In this document: positions 17,053 through 27,014 of the stretch, piece by piece
How the letters are laid out: each line of letters opens with the position of its first letter
How positions within the stretch are numbered: position 1 is the first letter of the stretch
Program-made: the position numbers and the translations under genes
The notes under the pieces: generated by a model
Seen by the model: only the letters and a program-made list of their open reading frames with translations
Told to the model about the DNA's origin: nothing
The model's database searches: none
NCBI GenBank assembly: GCA_025464975.1
Contig: JAODMT010000001.1
Span: 51,823-115,822, forward strand
Origin: Microbacteriaceae bacterium
GTDB taxonomy: Bacteria; Actinomycetota; Actinomycetes; Actinomycetales; Microbacteriaceae
DNA length: 64,000 bases
Direction: 5' to 3'

Positions 17053-18633
17053 TCAGATGCCGAGGTTCGCGACGAAGTCGCCGCCCTCCAACCGGTTCTT
17101 GACCGCGACGAGGAACCGGGCGGCGTCCGCGCCGTCGACGATGCGGTGATCGTACGAGAGGGCGAGGTAGACCGTCGAGCGGATCGCGATCGCATCAAGA
17201 CCGTCGTTGGTGACCACCACGGGCTTCTTCGCGACGATGCCGGTGCCGAGGATGGCGGACTGCGGAAGGAAGACGATCGGGGTGTCGAACAGGGCACCGC
17301 GCGATCCGGTGTTGGTGAGCGTGAAGGTGCCGCCCGCAAGCTCGTCGGGCTTCAGCTTGTTGTCGCGAGTGCGAGCGGCGAGGTCGGCAATCTGGGTCGC
17401 GATGCCGGCGAGATCGAGCGATCCGGCGTCCCGGATGACCGGGGTGAGCAGGCCGCGCTCGGTGTCCACCGCGATCGAGATGTTCTCCTGGGGCGGGTAG
17501 ACGATGGTGTCACCGTCGATGGTCGCGTTGATGATCGGGTAGGCCTTGAGGGCCTCCGCTGCGGCAAGGGCGAAGAACGGAAGGAACGAGAGCTTGACTC
17601 CAGTGCGCTCGACAAACCGGCCCTTGACCTCGTCGCGGAACTTGGCCACGAGGGTGACGTCAACCTCGACAACCGAAGTGAGCTGGGCGGACGACTGCAT
17701 CGAAATGACCGCGCGCTCGGCGATGACCTTGCGAAGACGAGACATCGGAACGCTCGTCCCGCGCAACGGCGAGGTCTCCAGCGGCGCGGCGGCGGGCTTG
17801 GCTGCCTCCTGCGGCGCTGGGGCCGAGGTCGCGCTGAGCACATCCTCCTTGCGGATGCGTCCGCCAACGCCCGAGCCGGAAAGGGTCGACAGGTCGACGC
17901 CCTTCTCATTCGCGAGCTTCCGGACGAGGGGGGTGACGTAACGCGGGTTGGAATCGGCGGCAGCCGCAGGTGCGGCAGCCGCGGGAGCAGCAGGAGCGGG
18001 AGCAGCAGGCGGAGCGGCAGCAGCAGGCGGAGCGGCAGCCGCAGGAGCTGCCGGAGCGGCCGCCGCAGGAGCCGCCTGAGCCGGGACCGCGGCCGCTGCG
18101 GGGACAGGTGCTGCGGGGACCGGTGCTGCCTGGGGCTCGGCTGCCGGAGCCGGGGCCTCCGCGGCGGGAGCCTCATCGATGCCGGTCGCAGGTTCGGGCG
18201 CGGACGGAGCGGACGGTGCCTCTTCCTCCGGCGCCGGGGCCTCGACGGAGGGAACCTCCGCGACAGGCGCTTCCGCGGACGACGGCTGCGGCGCTGGGGT
18301 CTCTGCCTGAGGAGCCTCGGCCCCGGCGGGAACCTGCTCCGGCGTTTCTGCCTCGGTCGCATCCGGTGCGGCGGGAGCCGCGTCAGCCGATCCCGAACCG
18401 TCGCCGATCGTTACGAGCGCCGTGCCAACCTCAACGGTCTCGTCTTCGGCGACGAGGATCGCCTCGATCACACCGGCGATCGGGGAGGGGATCTCCGTGT
18501 CGACCTTGTCGGTCGACACTTCGAGCAACGGCTCGTCGACCTCCACGCGGTCACCCACGTTCTTCAACCAGCGGGTCACCGTGCCCTCTGTGACACTCTC
18601 TCCGAGTGCTGGGAGGTTGACGGATTCGCTCAT
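17053..18633 (-). CDS. sucB: dihydrolipoamide acyltransferase, E2 of 2-oxo acid dehydrogenase
   Basis: This protein has 526 residues. It carries one lipoyl domain (residues 1-75, lipoylated Lys43 in STDKVDTE), a very long Ala/Pro/Glu linker (about 80-230), and a peripheral subunit-binding domain ([17 protein letters not shown] and [14 protein letters not shown]). The C-terminal catalytic domain ends with [15 protein letters not shown], containing the active His and Asp. It transfers acyl groups to coenzyme A in the 2-oxoglutarate or pyruvate dehydrogenase complex. lpdA (E3) lies upstream in the same direction. The E1 gene is not in the window, and which complex it serves cannot be settled from sequence alone. 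Confidence 0.9.
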   Translation of the reverse strand: MSESVNLPALGESVTEGTVTRWLKNVGDRVEVDEPLLEVSTDKVDTEIPSPIAGVIEAILVAEDETVEVGTALVTIGDGSGSADAAPAAPDATEAETPEQVPAGAEAPQAETPAPQPSSAEAPVAEVPSVEAPAPEEEAPSAPSAPEPATGIDEAPAAEAPAPAAEPQAAPVPAAPVPAAAAVPAQAAPAAAAPAAPAAAAPPAAAAPPAAPAPAAPAAAAPAAAADSNPRYVTPLVRKLANEKGVDLSTLSGSGVGGRIRKEDVLSATSAPAPQEAAKPAAAPLETSPLRGTSVPMSRLRKVIAERAVISMQSSAQLTSVVEVDVTLVAKFRDEVKGRFVERTGVKLSFLPFFALAAAEALKAYPIINATIDGDTIVYPPQENISIAVDTERGLLTPVIRDAGSLDLAGIATQIADLAARTRDNKLKPDELAGGTFTLTNTGSRGALFDTPIVFLPQSAILGTGIVAKKPVVVTNDGLDAIAIRSTVYLALSYDHRIVDGADAARFLVAVKNRLEGGDFVANLGI

Positions 18634-18704
18634 CAGTGATGCTCCTTTAGACCAGTGCTATTTCTTTAGTTTAGTTCGGTGAGCCGAACTCAGAGGGATG
18701 CTGC

Positions 18705-20078
18705 TTACAGCGAGTGGAGCGGTTTTCCGGCCAGAGCGAGGAACGCCTCCCCGAGTGCTTCGTTTTGGGTGGGGTGCGCGTGAATGAGCGGTGCGATGTC
18801 TTCCGGGTACGCCTCCCAGTTGACGGCGAGCTGGGCTTCGCCGATGAGCTCTCCGACGCGAGCCCCGATCATGTGGACGCCGACGACGGGACCGTCGTTG
18901 ACGCGCACCACCTTCACGGAACCCGAGGTGCCGATGATGTGGCTCTTACCATTCCCGGCGAGGTTGTAGTCGTACGTCGAAACGCTGTCCTCGCCGTACT
19001 TCTCCCGAGCCTTGGCCTCGGAAAGACCGACGGATGCGACCTCCGGGTCGGAGTAGGTGACCTTGGGGATGTTCGAGTCTTCGATCACGATCGGGTTGAG
19101 ACCGGCAATCTCCTCGGCAACGAAGATGCCCTGCTGGAAGCCGCGGTGTGCGAGCTGCAGGCCGGGAACGATGTCACCGACCGCGTACACGCCCGGAACG
19201 TTGGTAGCGAGACGCTCGTTGGTGAGCACAAAGCCGCGGTCCATCGCGACGCCGACCTCTTCAAAGCCGACGTTGGCGGTCGACGGTCCGCGTCCGACGG
19301 CGACAAGCAGCAGCTCGGCTTCGAACGTCTGACCGTCTTCGAGGGTGACAACGACACCGCTTTCATCCTGGGTGACGCTCTGGAAGCGAACGCCGAGGCT
19401 GAAGTTGATGCCGCGCTTGCGGAACGCGCGCTCGAACTGCTTGGAGATCGATTCGTCCTCGTTCGGAACGAGGTGGGGGAGGGCCTCGATGATCTGAACG
19501 TCGGCTCCCCAGGACTTCCACACGCTCGAGAACTCGACGCCGATTACTCCGCCACCGAGCACCGCGACCTTCTTCGGAACGAAATCGAGTTCGAGGGCCT
19601 GCTCGGACGTGATGACCCGGCCGCCGATTTCGAGGCCGGGAAGCGAACGGGAGTACGAACCGGTGGCGAGGATGACGTTCTTGCCGACGTAGGTGTCGTC
19701 TCCGACCGCGACGGTGTTCGCCGCGACAAGACGCCCCTCACCCTCGATGGTGGTGATGCCGCGCGCCTTGATCAGCCCCTGAAGTCCCTTGTACTTGCTC
19801 GAGACGATTCCCTCGCGGTAGGTGGTGACCGCGGCGATGTCGATTCCGCCGAAGGTCGAGCTCACCCCGTACTTCGCGGCCTCACGGGTCACGTCGGCCA
19901 CCTCGGCCGAATGCAGGAGGGCCTTGGTCGGGATGCACCCGACGTGAAGGCAGGTGCCGCCGACCTTGCTCTTTTCGATGAGGGCAACGGTCAGCCCCAA
20001 CTGGCTCGCGCGCAGGGCCGCGGCGTATCCGCCGCTTCCTGCTCCGAGTACAACAATGTCGAAGTTCTGCTCAGGCAC
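18705..20078 (-). CDS. lpdA: dihydrolipoyl dehydrogenase
   Basis: This is a 457-residue flavoprotein disulfide reductase, E3 of the 2-oxo acid dehydrogenase complexes. The FAD-binding GAGSGGYAAA is at 12-21, the redox-active pair C43/C48 lies in GGTCLHVGCIPTKAL, and GGGVIGVEF forms the NAD site. The second FAD motif is VPGVYAVGD, and HAHPTQNEALGEA carries the catalytic His-Glu pair. The 72-bp gap to sucB and same orientation suggest a pepA-lpdA-sucB transcription unit or two close units. Confidence 0.95.
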   Translation of the reverse strand: MPEQNFDIVVLGAGSGGYAAALRASQLGLTVALIEKSKVGGTCLHVGCIPTKALLHSAEVADVTREAAKYGVSSTFGGIDIAAVTTYREGIVSSKYKGLQGLIKARGITTIEGEGRLVAANTVAVGDDTYVGKNVILATGSYSRSLPGLEIGGRVITSEQALELDFVPKKVAVLGGGVIGVEFSSVWKSWGADVQIIEALPHLVPNEDESISKQFERAFRKRGINFSLGVRFQSVTQDESGVVVTLEDGQTFEAELLLVAVGRGPSTANVGFEEVGVAMDRGFVLTNERLATNVPGVYAVGDIVPGLQLAHRGFQQGIFVAEEIAGLNPIVIEDSNIPKVTYSDPEVASVGLSEAKAREKYGEDSVSTYDYNLAGNGKSHIIGTSGSVKVVRVNDGPVVGVHMIGARVGELIGEAQLAVNWEAYPEDIAPLIHAHPTQNEALGEAFLALAGKPLHSL

Positions 20079-20180
20079 CCGGCGACTCCCTAGGGTTTCA
20101 AGATCATGTGCAAAAGTCCCGCCATTTTGAAACGACGGCAGGCTGCATGGCCCGATATTTTCCGGGCCACAAAGACCTTA

Positions 20181-21671
20181 CTACGCGTGGGAAATGTCCT
20201 CGGCCAGGGCGATCAGCGTACGCACGGTTATGCCCGTCGGACCCTTACCGACGTAGCCGTATCCGGTGCCGCGGTTCTCTGCCGGACCGGCGATGTCGAT
20301 GTGCGCCCAGGGGATCCGACCGGCGGCGGGATCCTGACGCTCACCCACGAATTCCTGCAGGAACACCCCGGCGAGGAGCATGCCGGCGGCGGTGTTCCCG
20401 ACCTTCACGTTGGCAATGTCCGCCACATCCGAATTGATGAGCGCCCGAAGGTCTGCCGGCAGCGGCATGGGCCACAGCGTTTCGCCGACGGCGGAGCCGG
20501 TGTCGGTGACCCGCCGGACCAGGGCCTCATCGCCCATCACGGCGCCGTAGCGGTCTCCGAGAGCGACCCGCTGAGCGCCGGTCAGGGTCGCGACGTCGAT
20601 GATCGCGTCCGGGAATTCTTCGCTCGCGGCGACGAGCCCGTCGGCCATCACGAGACGGCCCTCGGCATCGGTGTTCAGCACCTCAACGGTCTTTCCGCCG
20701 CGGATCCGCAACACGTCATTCGGTCTGATCGCCGAGCCCGACGGCATGTTCTCCGCGATGCACAGCCAGGCGGTGAGTCGGATGTCGAGTCCGAGCCTTG
20801 CGGCAGCGAACACGACCGCCATGACCGTTGCCGCCCCGGTCATGTCGTCCTTCATCCCCACCATCCCGGCCGAGGGCTTGAGCGAGAGCCCGCCGCTGTC
20901 GAAGGTGATGCCCTTTCCGACCAGCGCGAGATGTTTCGCCGCGGTCGCGGGGGAGTAGCTGATCTTGACGAGACGGGGCCCGCGCGTCGACCCGCCGCCG
21001 ACCCCGACGATGCCGCCGAAGCCGCCGGCCCGCAGTTGGTCATCGGCGAGCACGTCGACGGTCACCGGAAGGCCAGCGGCCTCCACGAGAACGATGTCGG
21101 CGAAGCTCTCCGGGTAGAGGTCGGACGGCGGCGCGTTCACGAGATCGCGCACCGAGTGCACGGCTCCGGCGACCACTCCGGCGCGGGAGACCAACTCGGG
21201 GTCGCGTTCGACCAGCGAAACGACCGTGATCTCTCCTGCCGGCAGCCGAGTTGACTCCCGGGAGGCCGACCGATACTCGGTGTACGAATATGCTCCGATC
21301 GCCGCTCCCTCGAGCACCGCGAGAAGATCGGCGTCCGACGCCGTTGGAAGGTCGATGACGAGAGAGGTGATTCCGGTGAGACGGCGCGCGGCGGTGCCGG
21401 CAGCGTAGCGAAGCGAGTCGGGGGTGAGCGGGCCGGGTCCGGTTCCCACGAGCGCGATGCTTCGCGCTCCTCCGATGCCGGGCAGCCGAATCAGCTCGTC
21501 CTTGCCGCCGGTTGCGCCGAGGCCGGGGAGACTGGCCGAGATGGCCGAGAAGGCCACATCCTCGGAGAGCAGAACTGGCGTGTCGTCTGTGGCGCGGAGG
21601 CCGATCACGAGCACGTCGGCGGAGATTGAGGAGGCGGATTCCGCGGATACGCGAAGCAAAGGGACGGTCAT
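20181..21671 (-). CDS. pepA: leucyl aminopeptidase
   Basis: This protein has 496 residues from ATG 21671 (MTVPLLRVS). It is an M17-family zinc aminopeptidase of the cytoplasm. The catalytic domain shows LVGKGITFDSGGLSLKP, GMKDDMTGAATVM and the hallmark NTDAEGRLVMADGL, which together hold the metal ligands and the bicarbonate-binding Arg. The N-terminal macro-like domain is more divergent. It is divergent from the PAC2 gene and upstream of lpdA in the same direction, an order also seen in mycobacteria (pepB near the E2 gene). Confidence 0.94.
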   Translation of the reverse strand: MTVPLLRVSAESASSISADVLVIGLRATDDTPVLLSEDVAFSAISASLPGLGATGGKDELIRLPGIGGARSIALVGTGPGPLTPDSLRYAAGTAARRLTGITSLVIDLPTASDADLLAVLEGAAIGAYSYTEYRSASRESTRLPAGEITVVSLVERDPELVSRAGVVAGAVHSVRDLVNAPPSDLYPESFADIVLVEAAGLPVTVDVLADDQLRAGGFGGIVGVGGGSTRGPRLVKISYSPATAAKHLALVGKGITFDSGGLSLKPSAGMVGMKDDMTGAATVMAVVFAAARLGLDIRLTAWLCIAENMPSGSAIRPNDVLRIRGGKTVEVLNTDAEGRLVMADGLVAASEEFPDAIIDVATLTGAQRVALGDRYGAVMGDEALVRRVTDTGSAVGETLWPMPLPADLRALINSDVADIANVKVGNTAAGMLLAGVFLQEFVGERQDPAAGRIPWAHIDIAGPAENRGTGYGYVGKGPTGITVRTLIALAEDISHA

Positions 21672-21818
21672 TCGGCAATCGTATCCGGCCGGAATCCTCA
21701 CAAACTCCGACGGTGTCGCTGCGGGTGCTGCCGCGCGTGTCCGGAGTGTTCGCTCTCGGCACACGGGGAACGGCGGGATCGAGAGGGTCAGCCATTGCCT
21801 CGCGATTAGAGTTGTGGC

Positions 21819-22748
21819 ATGGATAATCCCGAGGGTCTCTACGAGCTGAACCCGGACGTCATCGACGTTCCGGAAGGCCTTCACCTCGTCGCGGGAGTGA
21901 CCGGGTTCGCTGACGCTGGATCGGCGGTCACTCAGCTCAGCGAATACCTCGTCGATACCATTGACCACCGCGTAGTCGCCACCTTCGACGCCGACATTCT
22001 GCTCGACTACCGGGCGCGGCGGCCCACGATCTACTTCGATCAGGACCACCTGAGCGACTACCGCCCGCCGCGACTCGCCCTGTACCTGGCCAGCGACGAG
22101 ATCGGTCAACCGTTCCTCTTCCTCACCGGCTTCGAGCCCGACTTCCAGTGGGAACGATTCGCGGACGCGGTCATGCAACTCATCGCAAAATACCGGGTAA
22201 AGAGCACGACCTGGGTGCACGCCATCCCCATGCCGGTTCCGCATACCCGGTCGATCGGCGTCACGGTGAGCGGCAACCGCACCGAACTGATCGACGCCAT
22301 GTCCATTTGGAAGCCGCACACCCAGGTTCCGGCGAACGCCCTTCATCTTGTGGAATACCGCCTTCAGCAGCTCGAACACCCGACCGTCGGTTTCGTTCTG
22401 CTGATCCCGCACTACCTCGCCGACACCGAGTACCCGGATGCCGCAGTCAAGGCGCTCGAGCTCGTCAGCGCAGCCACCGGACTGGTTTTCCCCACCGACA
22501 GCATCCGCGAAGAGGGCCGCGACTTCATTTCGAAGATCGACCTTCAGGTCGAAAGTAATCCCGAACTGGCCAAACTCGTCGGTGCCCTCGAGGAGCGCCA
22601 CGACGCGTATATGGAGGGAAACCCGCTGCGTTCGGCCCTCACCGACGTGGATGGCGAGCTCCCCTCGGCCGACGAGATCGCGACGGAGCTGGAGAACTTC
22701 CTCGCCGCCCGTCGCAACAGCGAGGACGACCCGCCCTTCCGCCGCTAG
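21819..22748 (+). CDS. PAC2 family protein
   Basis: This is a 309-residue protein of the PAC2 family, named for proteasome assembly chaperones. Typical features are the N-terminal LVAGVTGFADAGSAVTQL, the ARRPTIYFDQD turn, and IPMPVPHTRSIGVTV in the second half. Actinobacterial members are common near sigA or proteasome-related genes, but their role is not firmly known. There is no membrane segment or signal peptide. It starts 147 bp from the divergent pepA start; that intergenic stretch shows no obvious operator. Confidence 0.88.
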   Translation: MDNPEGLYELNPDVIDVPEGLHLVAGVTGFADAGSAVTQLSEYLVDTIDHRVVATFDADILLDYRARRPTIYFDQDHLSDYRPPRLALYLASDEIGQPFLFLTGFEPDFQWERFADAVMQLIAKYRVKSTTWVHAIPMPVPHTRSIGVTVSGNRTELIDAMSIWKPHTQVPANALHLVEYRLQQLEHPTVGFVLLIPHYLADTEYPDAAVKALELVSAATGLVFPTDSIREEGRDFISKIDLQVESNPELAKLVGALEERHDAYMEGNPLRSALTDVDGELPSADEIATELENFLAARRNSEDDPPFRR

Positions 22749-22788
22749 CAGAACGCAATGGTTCGCGCCCCGCGGCTAAGGTGATGGT

Positions 22789-24144
22789 GTGAACTCTCGG
22801 CGCTCCTGGCTCATCTGGGGTGTCGCAGTCGTCGCCTACGTTGTGGCGGTCCTTCAACGCACCTCGCTTGGAGTCTCCGGAGTAGCGGCCACCAACCGAT
22901 TCGACGTGTCGGCGTCCGCCTTGTCGAGCCTCGCCGTCGTGCAGCTCATCGTCTACGCCGCGCTGCAAATTCCGGTCGGGGTGTTACTCGATCGCGTCGG
23001 TCCGAAGGTGCTTATCGCCTCCGGCGCCATTCTCATGCTGGTCGGGCAGACCACCCTCGCGGTTGCACCAACCATCGGTGTCGCGATAGTCGGCAGAATC
23101 CTCGTCGGCGCCGGCGACGCGCTGACCTTCATCTCGGTCATCCGCCTGCTTGCGTCCTGGTTCAACGGACGGCTCCTGCCGCAGGTGTTGCAGTGGACCG
23201 GGAACATCGGTCAGCTTGGCCAGGTCTTGTCGGCGATCCCGCTTTCGATCGTTCTGCACCGGTTCGGATGGACGCCAGCGTTCCTCTCGGCCGCGGCGCT
23301 CTCCGCCCTCGTGGCGGTGTTCGTCATCGTGCTGCTCTCCAACGGGCACGCGAACGTGTCGACGGGGCCGGGGGAGGCTGCCGAGCTGGCGCGCGACCGC
23401 GCCGAGACCGTTCCGACCGCGCTCCGGCGACTCCGTGAGGCGCTCGCGCGGCCGGGGACCCAACTCGGCTTCTGGTCCCATTTCACCACCCAGTCCTCCG
23501 GAACCGTGTTCTCGCTGCTATGGGGATTCCCGCTCCTGACCGACGGACTCGGTTACAGCCCCGCCGTCGCGTCCGGCATGCTCACCCTCATCGTTGCCGC
23601 GGGCGTCGTCAGCGGACCGATCCTCGGAATCCTCACCGCGCGTTTCCCGCTTCGCCGCTCCAACCTCGTGCTCGGAATCGTCGCCCTGATCGGCGTCGCC
23701 TGGACGACGGTGCTCCTCTGGCCGGACAAGCCGCCGTTTTGGCTGGTGGTTGCGCTCGTCCTCGTGCTCGGAATCGGCGGTCCGGGGTCGCTGATCGGTT
23801 TCGACTTCGCCCGCACCTTCAACTCGCTACGCAGCCTCGGCTCGGCAAACGGCGTGGTCAATGTCGGGGGGTTTCTCGCGAGCTTCGTCATGATGTACCT
23901 CATCGGAGTGATCCTCGACCTGGAGAACAGCGTGCGGGTCGCCGGCGGTGCCGCGAGCGACATCTTCTCGTGGGACTCCTTTCGGGTTGCCCTGCTCGTG
24001 CAGTACGTCGTGATCGGCACCGGTGTCTGTTTTCTGTTGTCGGCACGCCGCAACACCCGTCGTCGACTGAACGAGGTCGAAGGAATACAGGTCGCCCCCC
24101 TCTGGGTTGCCTTGGTCAGGCATTGGCGGCATCGCCGCATATAA
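22789..24144 (+). CDS. MFS transporter
   Basis: This is a 451-residue protein from GTG 22789 with about 12 hydrophobic segments. Motif A-like sequence follows TM2 (VGVLLDRVGPKVLI). It has the 6+6 layout with a loop of about 35 charged residues in the middle (GEAAELARDRAETVPTALRR). The substrate cannot be predicted; hexuronate- and nitrate-type branches look different. The 232-bp gap that follows leads into the sigA promoter region. Confidence 0.85.
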   Translation: MNSRRSWLIWGVAVVAYVVAVLQRTSLGVSGVAATNRFDVSASALSSLAVVQLIVYAALQIPVGVLLDRVGPKVLIASGAILMLVGQTTLAVAPTIGVAIVGRILVGAGDALTFISVIRLLASWFNGRLLPQVLQWTGNIGQLGQVLSAIPLSIVLHRFGWTPAFLSAAALSALVAVFVIVLLSNGHANVSTGPGEAAELARDRAETVPTALRRLREALARPGTQLGFWSHFTTQSSGTVFSLLWGFPLLTDGLGYSPAVASGMLTLIVAAGVVSGPILGILTARFPLRRSNLVLGIVALIGVAWTTVLLWPDKPPFWLVVALVLVLGIGGPGSLIGFDFARTFNSLRSLGSANGVVNVGGFLASFVMMYLIGVILDLENSVRVAGGAASDIFSWDSFRVALLVQYVVIGTGVCFLLSARRNTRRRLNEVEGIQVAPLWVALVRHWRHRRI

Positions 24145-24189
24145 CCTTTTGCGCGACTTGGCAAGGGTCATTGGTAATCCGTGCAATAA

Positions 24190-24219
24190 TTGACGTAAGA
24201 CCCTTTCGGGTCCGATAGT
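24190..24219 (+). promoter_or_regulatory. possible sigA promoter
   Basis: TTGACG (24190-24195) and GATAGT (24214-24219) are separated by 18 bp, a fair match to a housekeeping promoter. The spacer contains a small hairpin, GACCC-TTTC-GGGTC. It lies about 150 bp upstream of the sigA start. A second TTGACA at 24253-24258 has no good -10 partner. The rest of the 24145-24376 gap shows nothing else I can name. Confidence 0.4.
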
Positions 24220-24376
24220 CGTTCGTTCCCTTGTGGCGCGACCGCGTCGGACTTGACATGGGTCTTAGTGCTGCCCCAAAAGCCGCGGTCTCGAATGTGA
24301 GGGCGACACGGCCCGGGGGTTGTTCTACCCGTGATGGGCGTGTGCGCCTGAAGAAAATCTAGTGAAAGGTGTCCGA

Positions 24377-25717
24377 ATGGCCACCCGAACCAAAACCACC
24401 GCTCTTGCAGAGCCCGAGTCGGTCGACGAGGTCAGCGTTGACTCCGTAGCGGCCAAGGCGCCAGCCAAGAAGGCGCCAGCCAAGGCCACCGCCAAGTCTG
24501 TTACTGCGAAGGCCGGAACCGCGAAGAAGGCCCCGGTCAAGCGCGCCACCAAGGCGTCAAAGGCTGCGGAGTCCGACGAGGACGCCGAGGACGTTGTCGT
24601 CGCCGACGATGACGATGTCGATGTGGAGATCGTCGTTGTCGAGGACGCGAAGGACGACGAAGAAAAGGTCGAGACCGCTGAGGACGACGACAAGGAAGAC
24701 AAAGAGGACAAGGAGGCGGAGATTCTGCCCTCCGGTGCTCTCGTGCTGTCCCTCGTCGATGATGAGGACGAGGTCCCCGTCTATTCCTCCGCGATCACGG
24801 GAGCGACAGCAGACCCGGTCAAGGATTACCTCAAGCAGATCGGAAAGGTCGCGTTGCTCAACGCGGCCGAAGAGGTCGAGCTCGCGATGCGCATCGAGGC
24901 TGGACTCTTCGCCGAGGACAAACTCTCGGTGATGTCGCCTGCCGAGCTCAAGTCGCAGCTCGGTCGGGAGTTGTCCTGGGTGGCGAAGGACGGTCAGCGC
25001 GCGAAGAGTCATCTTCTCGGCGCGAACCTCCGGCTCGTTGTCTCCCTCGCCAAGCGTTACACCGGCCGCGGAATGCAGTTCCTCGACCTGATCCAGGAGG
25101 GAAACCTCGGACTCATTCGTGCGGTTGAGAAGTTCGACTACACGAAGGGCTTCAAGTTCTCCACCTATGCCACGTGGTGGATTCGCCAGGCGATCACCCG
25201 GGCGATGGCCGATCAGGCCCGCACCATCCGCATCCCCGTGCACATGGTCGAGGTCATCAACAAGCTTGCCCGGGTTCAGCGCCAGATGTTGCAGGATCTT
25301 GGGCGCGAACCAACGCCGGAGGAGCTGAGCCGCGAGCTCGACATGACCCCGGAGAAGGTCATCGAGGTGCAGAAGTACGGTCGCGAGCCGATCTCACTTC
25401 ACACCCCGCTCGGCGAAGACGGAGACAGCGAGTTCGGTGACCTCATTGAGGACACCGAGGCGGTCGTCCCGGCCGACGCCGTCGGCTTCACGATGCTTCA
25501 GAAGCAACTGGAGTCGCTGCTCGACTCGCTTTCGGAGCGCGAGGCCGGCGTGATCCGCATGCGCTTCGGCCTCGGTGACGGGATGCCGAAGACTCTCGAC
25601 CAGATCGGTGACACCTTCGGGGTCACCCGGGAGCGTATCCGCCAGATTGAGTCCAAGACGATGGCCAAGCTGCGCCACCCGTCCCGGTCCCAGTCCCTGC
25701 GCGACTACCTTGAGTAA
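24377..25717 (+). CDS. sigA: primary RNA polymerase sigma factor
   Basis: This protein has 446 residues from ATG 24377, preceded by GAAAGG with 8-nt spacing; an in-frame upstream ATG at 24362 lacks this. The N-terminal 120 residues are an unstructured Lys/Ala-rich then Asp/Glu-rich region typical of actinobacterial HrdB/SigA. Region 1.2 begins [18 protein letters not shown]. Region 2 includes [20 protein letters not shown] and [13 protein letters not shown]. Region 4 ends with [20 protein letters not shown]. It directs most transcription in the cell. Its stop codon lies inside the start of the next gene. Confidence 0.97.
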   Translation: MATRTKTTALAEPESVDEVSVDSVAAKAPAKKAPAKATAKSVTAKAGTAKKAPVKRATKASKAAESDEDAEDVVVADDDDVDVEIVVVEDAKDDEEKVETAEDDDKEDKEDKEAEILPSGALVLSLVDDEDEVPVYSSAITGATADPVKDYLKQIGKVALLNAAEEVELAMRIEAGLFAEDKLSVMSPAELKSQLGRELSWVAKDGQRAKSHLLGANLRLVVSLAKRYTGRGMQFLDLIQEGNLGLIRAVEKFDYTKGFKFSTYATWWIRQAITRAMADQARTIRIPVHMVEVINKLARVQRQMLQDLGREPTPEELSRELDMTPEKVIEVQKYGREPISLHTPLGEDGDSEFGDLIEDTEAVVPADAVGFTMLQKQLESLLDSLSEREAGVIRMRFGLGDGMPKTLDQIGDTFGVTRERIRQIESKTMAKLRHPSRSQSLRDYLE

Positions 25718-27014
25718 ATCGAACGGGTTCCAGTATTTCGTTCCAGTCCTAGCCGGGAAGGTCGTCCGGGCCGCCGCGAAAATTCGCGGCGGCGGCTCGG
25801 CCTTCCCCGGCTATGTCACGACGAGCCTCGCGCCGAATTTTCTGCGCGACGTCACGGGGCAATTCCGCTACGGAATCGTCTACGTGCTCGGGTCGAACGG
25901 CAAGTCCACGACCACCCATATGCTGACCGAAGTGCTCCGTGGACACGGACTGCGGGTGTTCACCAACCCGTCGGGGGCAAATCTTCCGCAGGGGATCGCG
26001 TCGTCGATCCTCGCCGAGTCCACCGTGTTCGGGCGGCTGGACGCCGACATCGGCGTGCTCGAGGTCGACGAGGCGTTCGCGCTCGAGTTCGCGCGTACCG
26101 TTCCGCCCTCCACCGTGCTGATACTCAACACTCAGGTGGACCAGCTCTACCGGTTCTATGAAACCGAGCGGGTGGCCGACATGATGCTCGACACGGCGCA
26201 GCAGGCGTCCAAGCACATCGTGACCAATCGCGAAGATCCGTACCTCTCGAAGATCGCTCGACGATACGCCGACGGCGACGCGACCAGCGGTCCGGACATC
26301 AGCTACTTCGGCGCGTCCGACGCGGTCATCGCCGGATCACCGCACGGGCTGTTCAACGCCACCGACTACCGCGACGCGGGGATCGAAGCGGGGCAGCACG
26401 TTGCCCTCGCCGAACTCACCGACACCGACCGTGCCGGGGCGACCATCGCGGTGCGCGGCGAACCGGTGGATGTCGTGCTTCCGGCCAAGGGATTGCACTA
26501 CGCGATCGACGCCGCGGCCGCCCTGGCGACGGCTGCGATCATCCTCGGGGACGATTTCTCGGCGGCTTCCGCTTCCGCAGCCTTCGCCGCGATGAAGCCG
26601 GCCTACGGCCGCGGTGAACTGCTCGCCTTCGGGAACGAAATGGTCGAGTTCGTGATGTTCAAGAACGCCGCGAGTCTGCAGCTGAACCTCGACGCGCTTC
26701 CGGAACCGCCCGCACAGGTGCTCTTCGCCATCGACGAAGGAACGCCGGATATCTCGTGGATCTACGACATTGATTTCTCCGCCCTCGACCACGTCGACGT
26801 GATCACCGGAGCGAAGGCGTGGCAGATTGCGCTGTGCCTCGAGCTCAACGGCGTGCGGATCGGCACGGTTGAGCCCGACCTCAAGACGGCGATCGACCTG
26901 ATGCGCGCGATGCCGAAGCCCGCTTCCGGAATGAAGACCTGGATCGTCAACTACGAGATCATGATGCTTGCACGCAAGCAAATCGGCTTTCTCGAACTGG
27001 AGAATCAGCGATGA
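25710..27014 (+). CDS. murT: MurT-like Mur ligase lacking the zinc ribbon
   Basis: This protein has 434 residues, with TTG at 25710 as the only plausible start; it overlaps the sigA stop by 8 bp. MurT is the ATP-dependent subunit of lipid II isoglutaminyl synthase, which amidates the alpha-carboxyl of D-Glu in lipid II. The Mur ligase P-loop GSNGKSTTT is at about 62-70, ANLPQGIAS and EVDEAF follow, and the C-terminal DUF1727-like part has [10 protein letters not shown]. Known MurT proteins carry a Cys4 zinc ribbon in the middle domain; here residues 170-260 contain no cysteine, and the whole protein has only one. The partner gene overlaps by 4 bp. Confidence 0.85.
   Translation: MSKSNGFQYFVPVLAGKVVRAAAKIRGGGSAFPGYVTTSLAPNFLRDVTGQFRYGIVYVLGSNGKSTTTHMLTEVLRGHGLRVFTNPSGANLPQGIASSILAESTVFGRLDADIGVLEVDEAFALEFARTVPPSTVLILNTQVDQLYRFYETERVADMMLDTAQQASKHIVTNREDPYLSKIARRYADGDATSGPDISYFGASDAVIAGSPHGLFNATDYRDAGIEAGQHVALAELTDTDRAGATIAVRGEPVDVVLPAKGLHYAIDAAAALATAAIILGDDFSAASASAAFAAMKPAYGRGELLAFGNEMVEFVMFKNAASLQLNLDALPEPPAQVLFAIDEGTPDISWIYDIDFSALDHVDVITGAKAWQIALCLELNGVRIGTVEPDLKTAIDLMRAMPKPASGMKTWIVNYEIMMLARKQIGFLELENQR

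Noticed and set aside
24145..24376. Riboswitch upstream of sigA
   Set aside because: Only a 5-bp hairpin and promoter-like hexamers are visible; no known riboswitch core was recognised.
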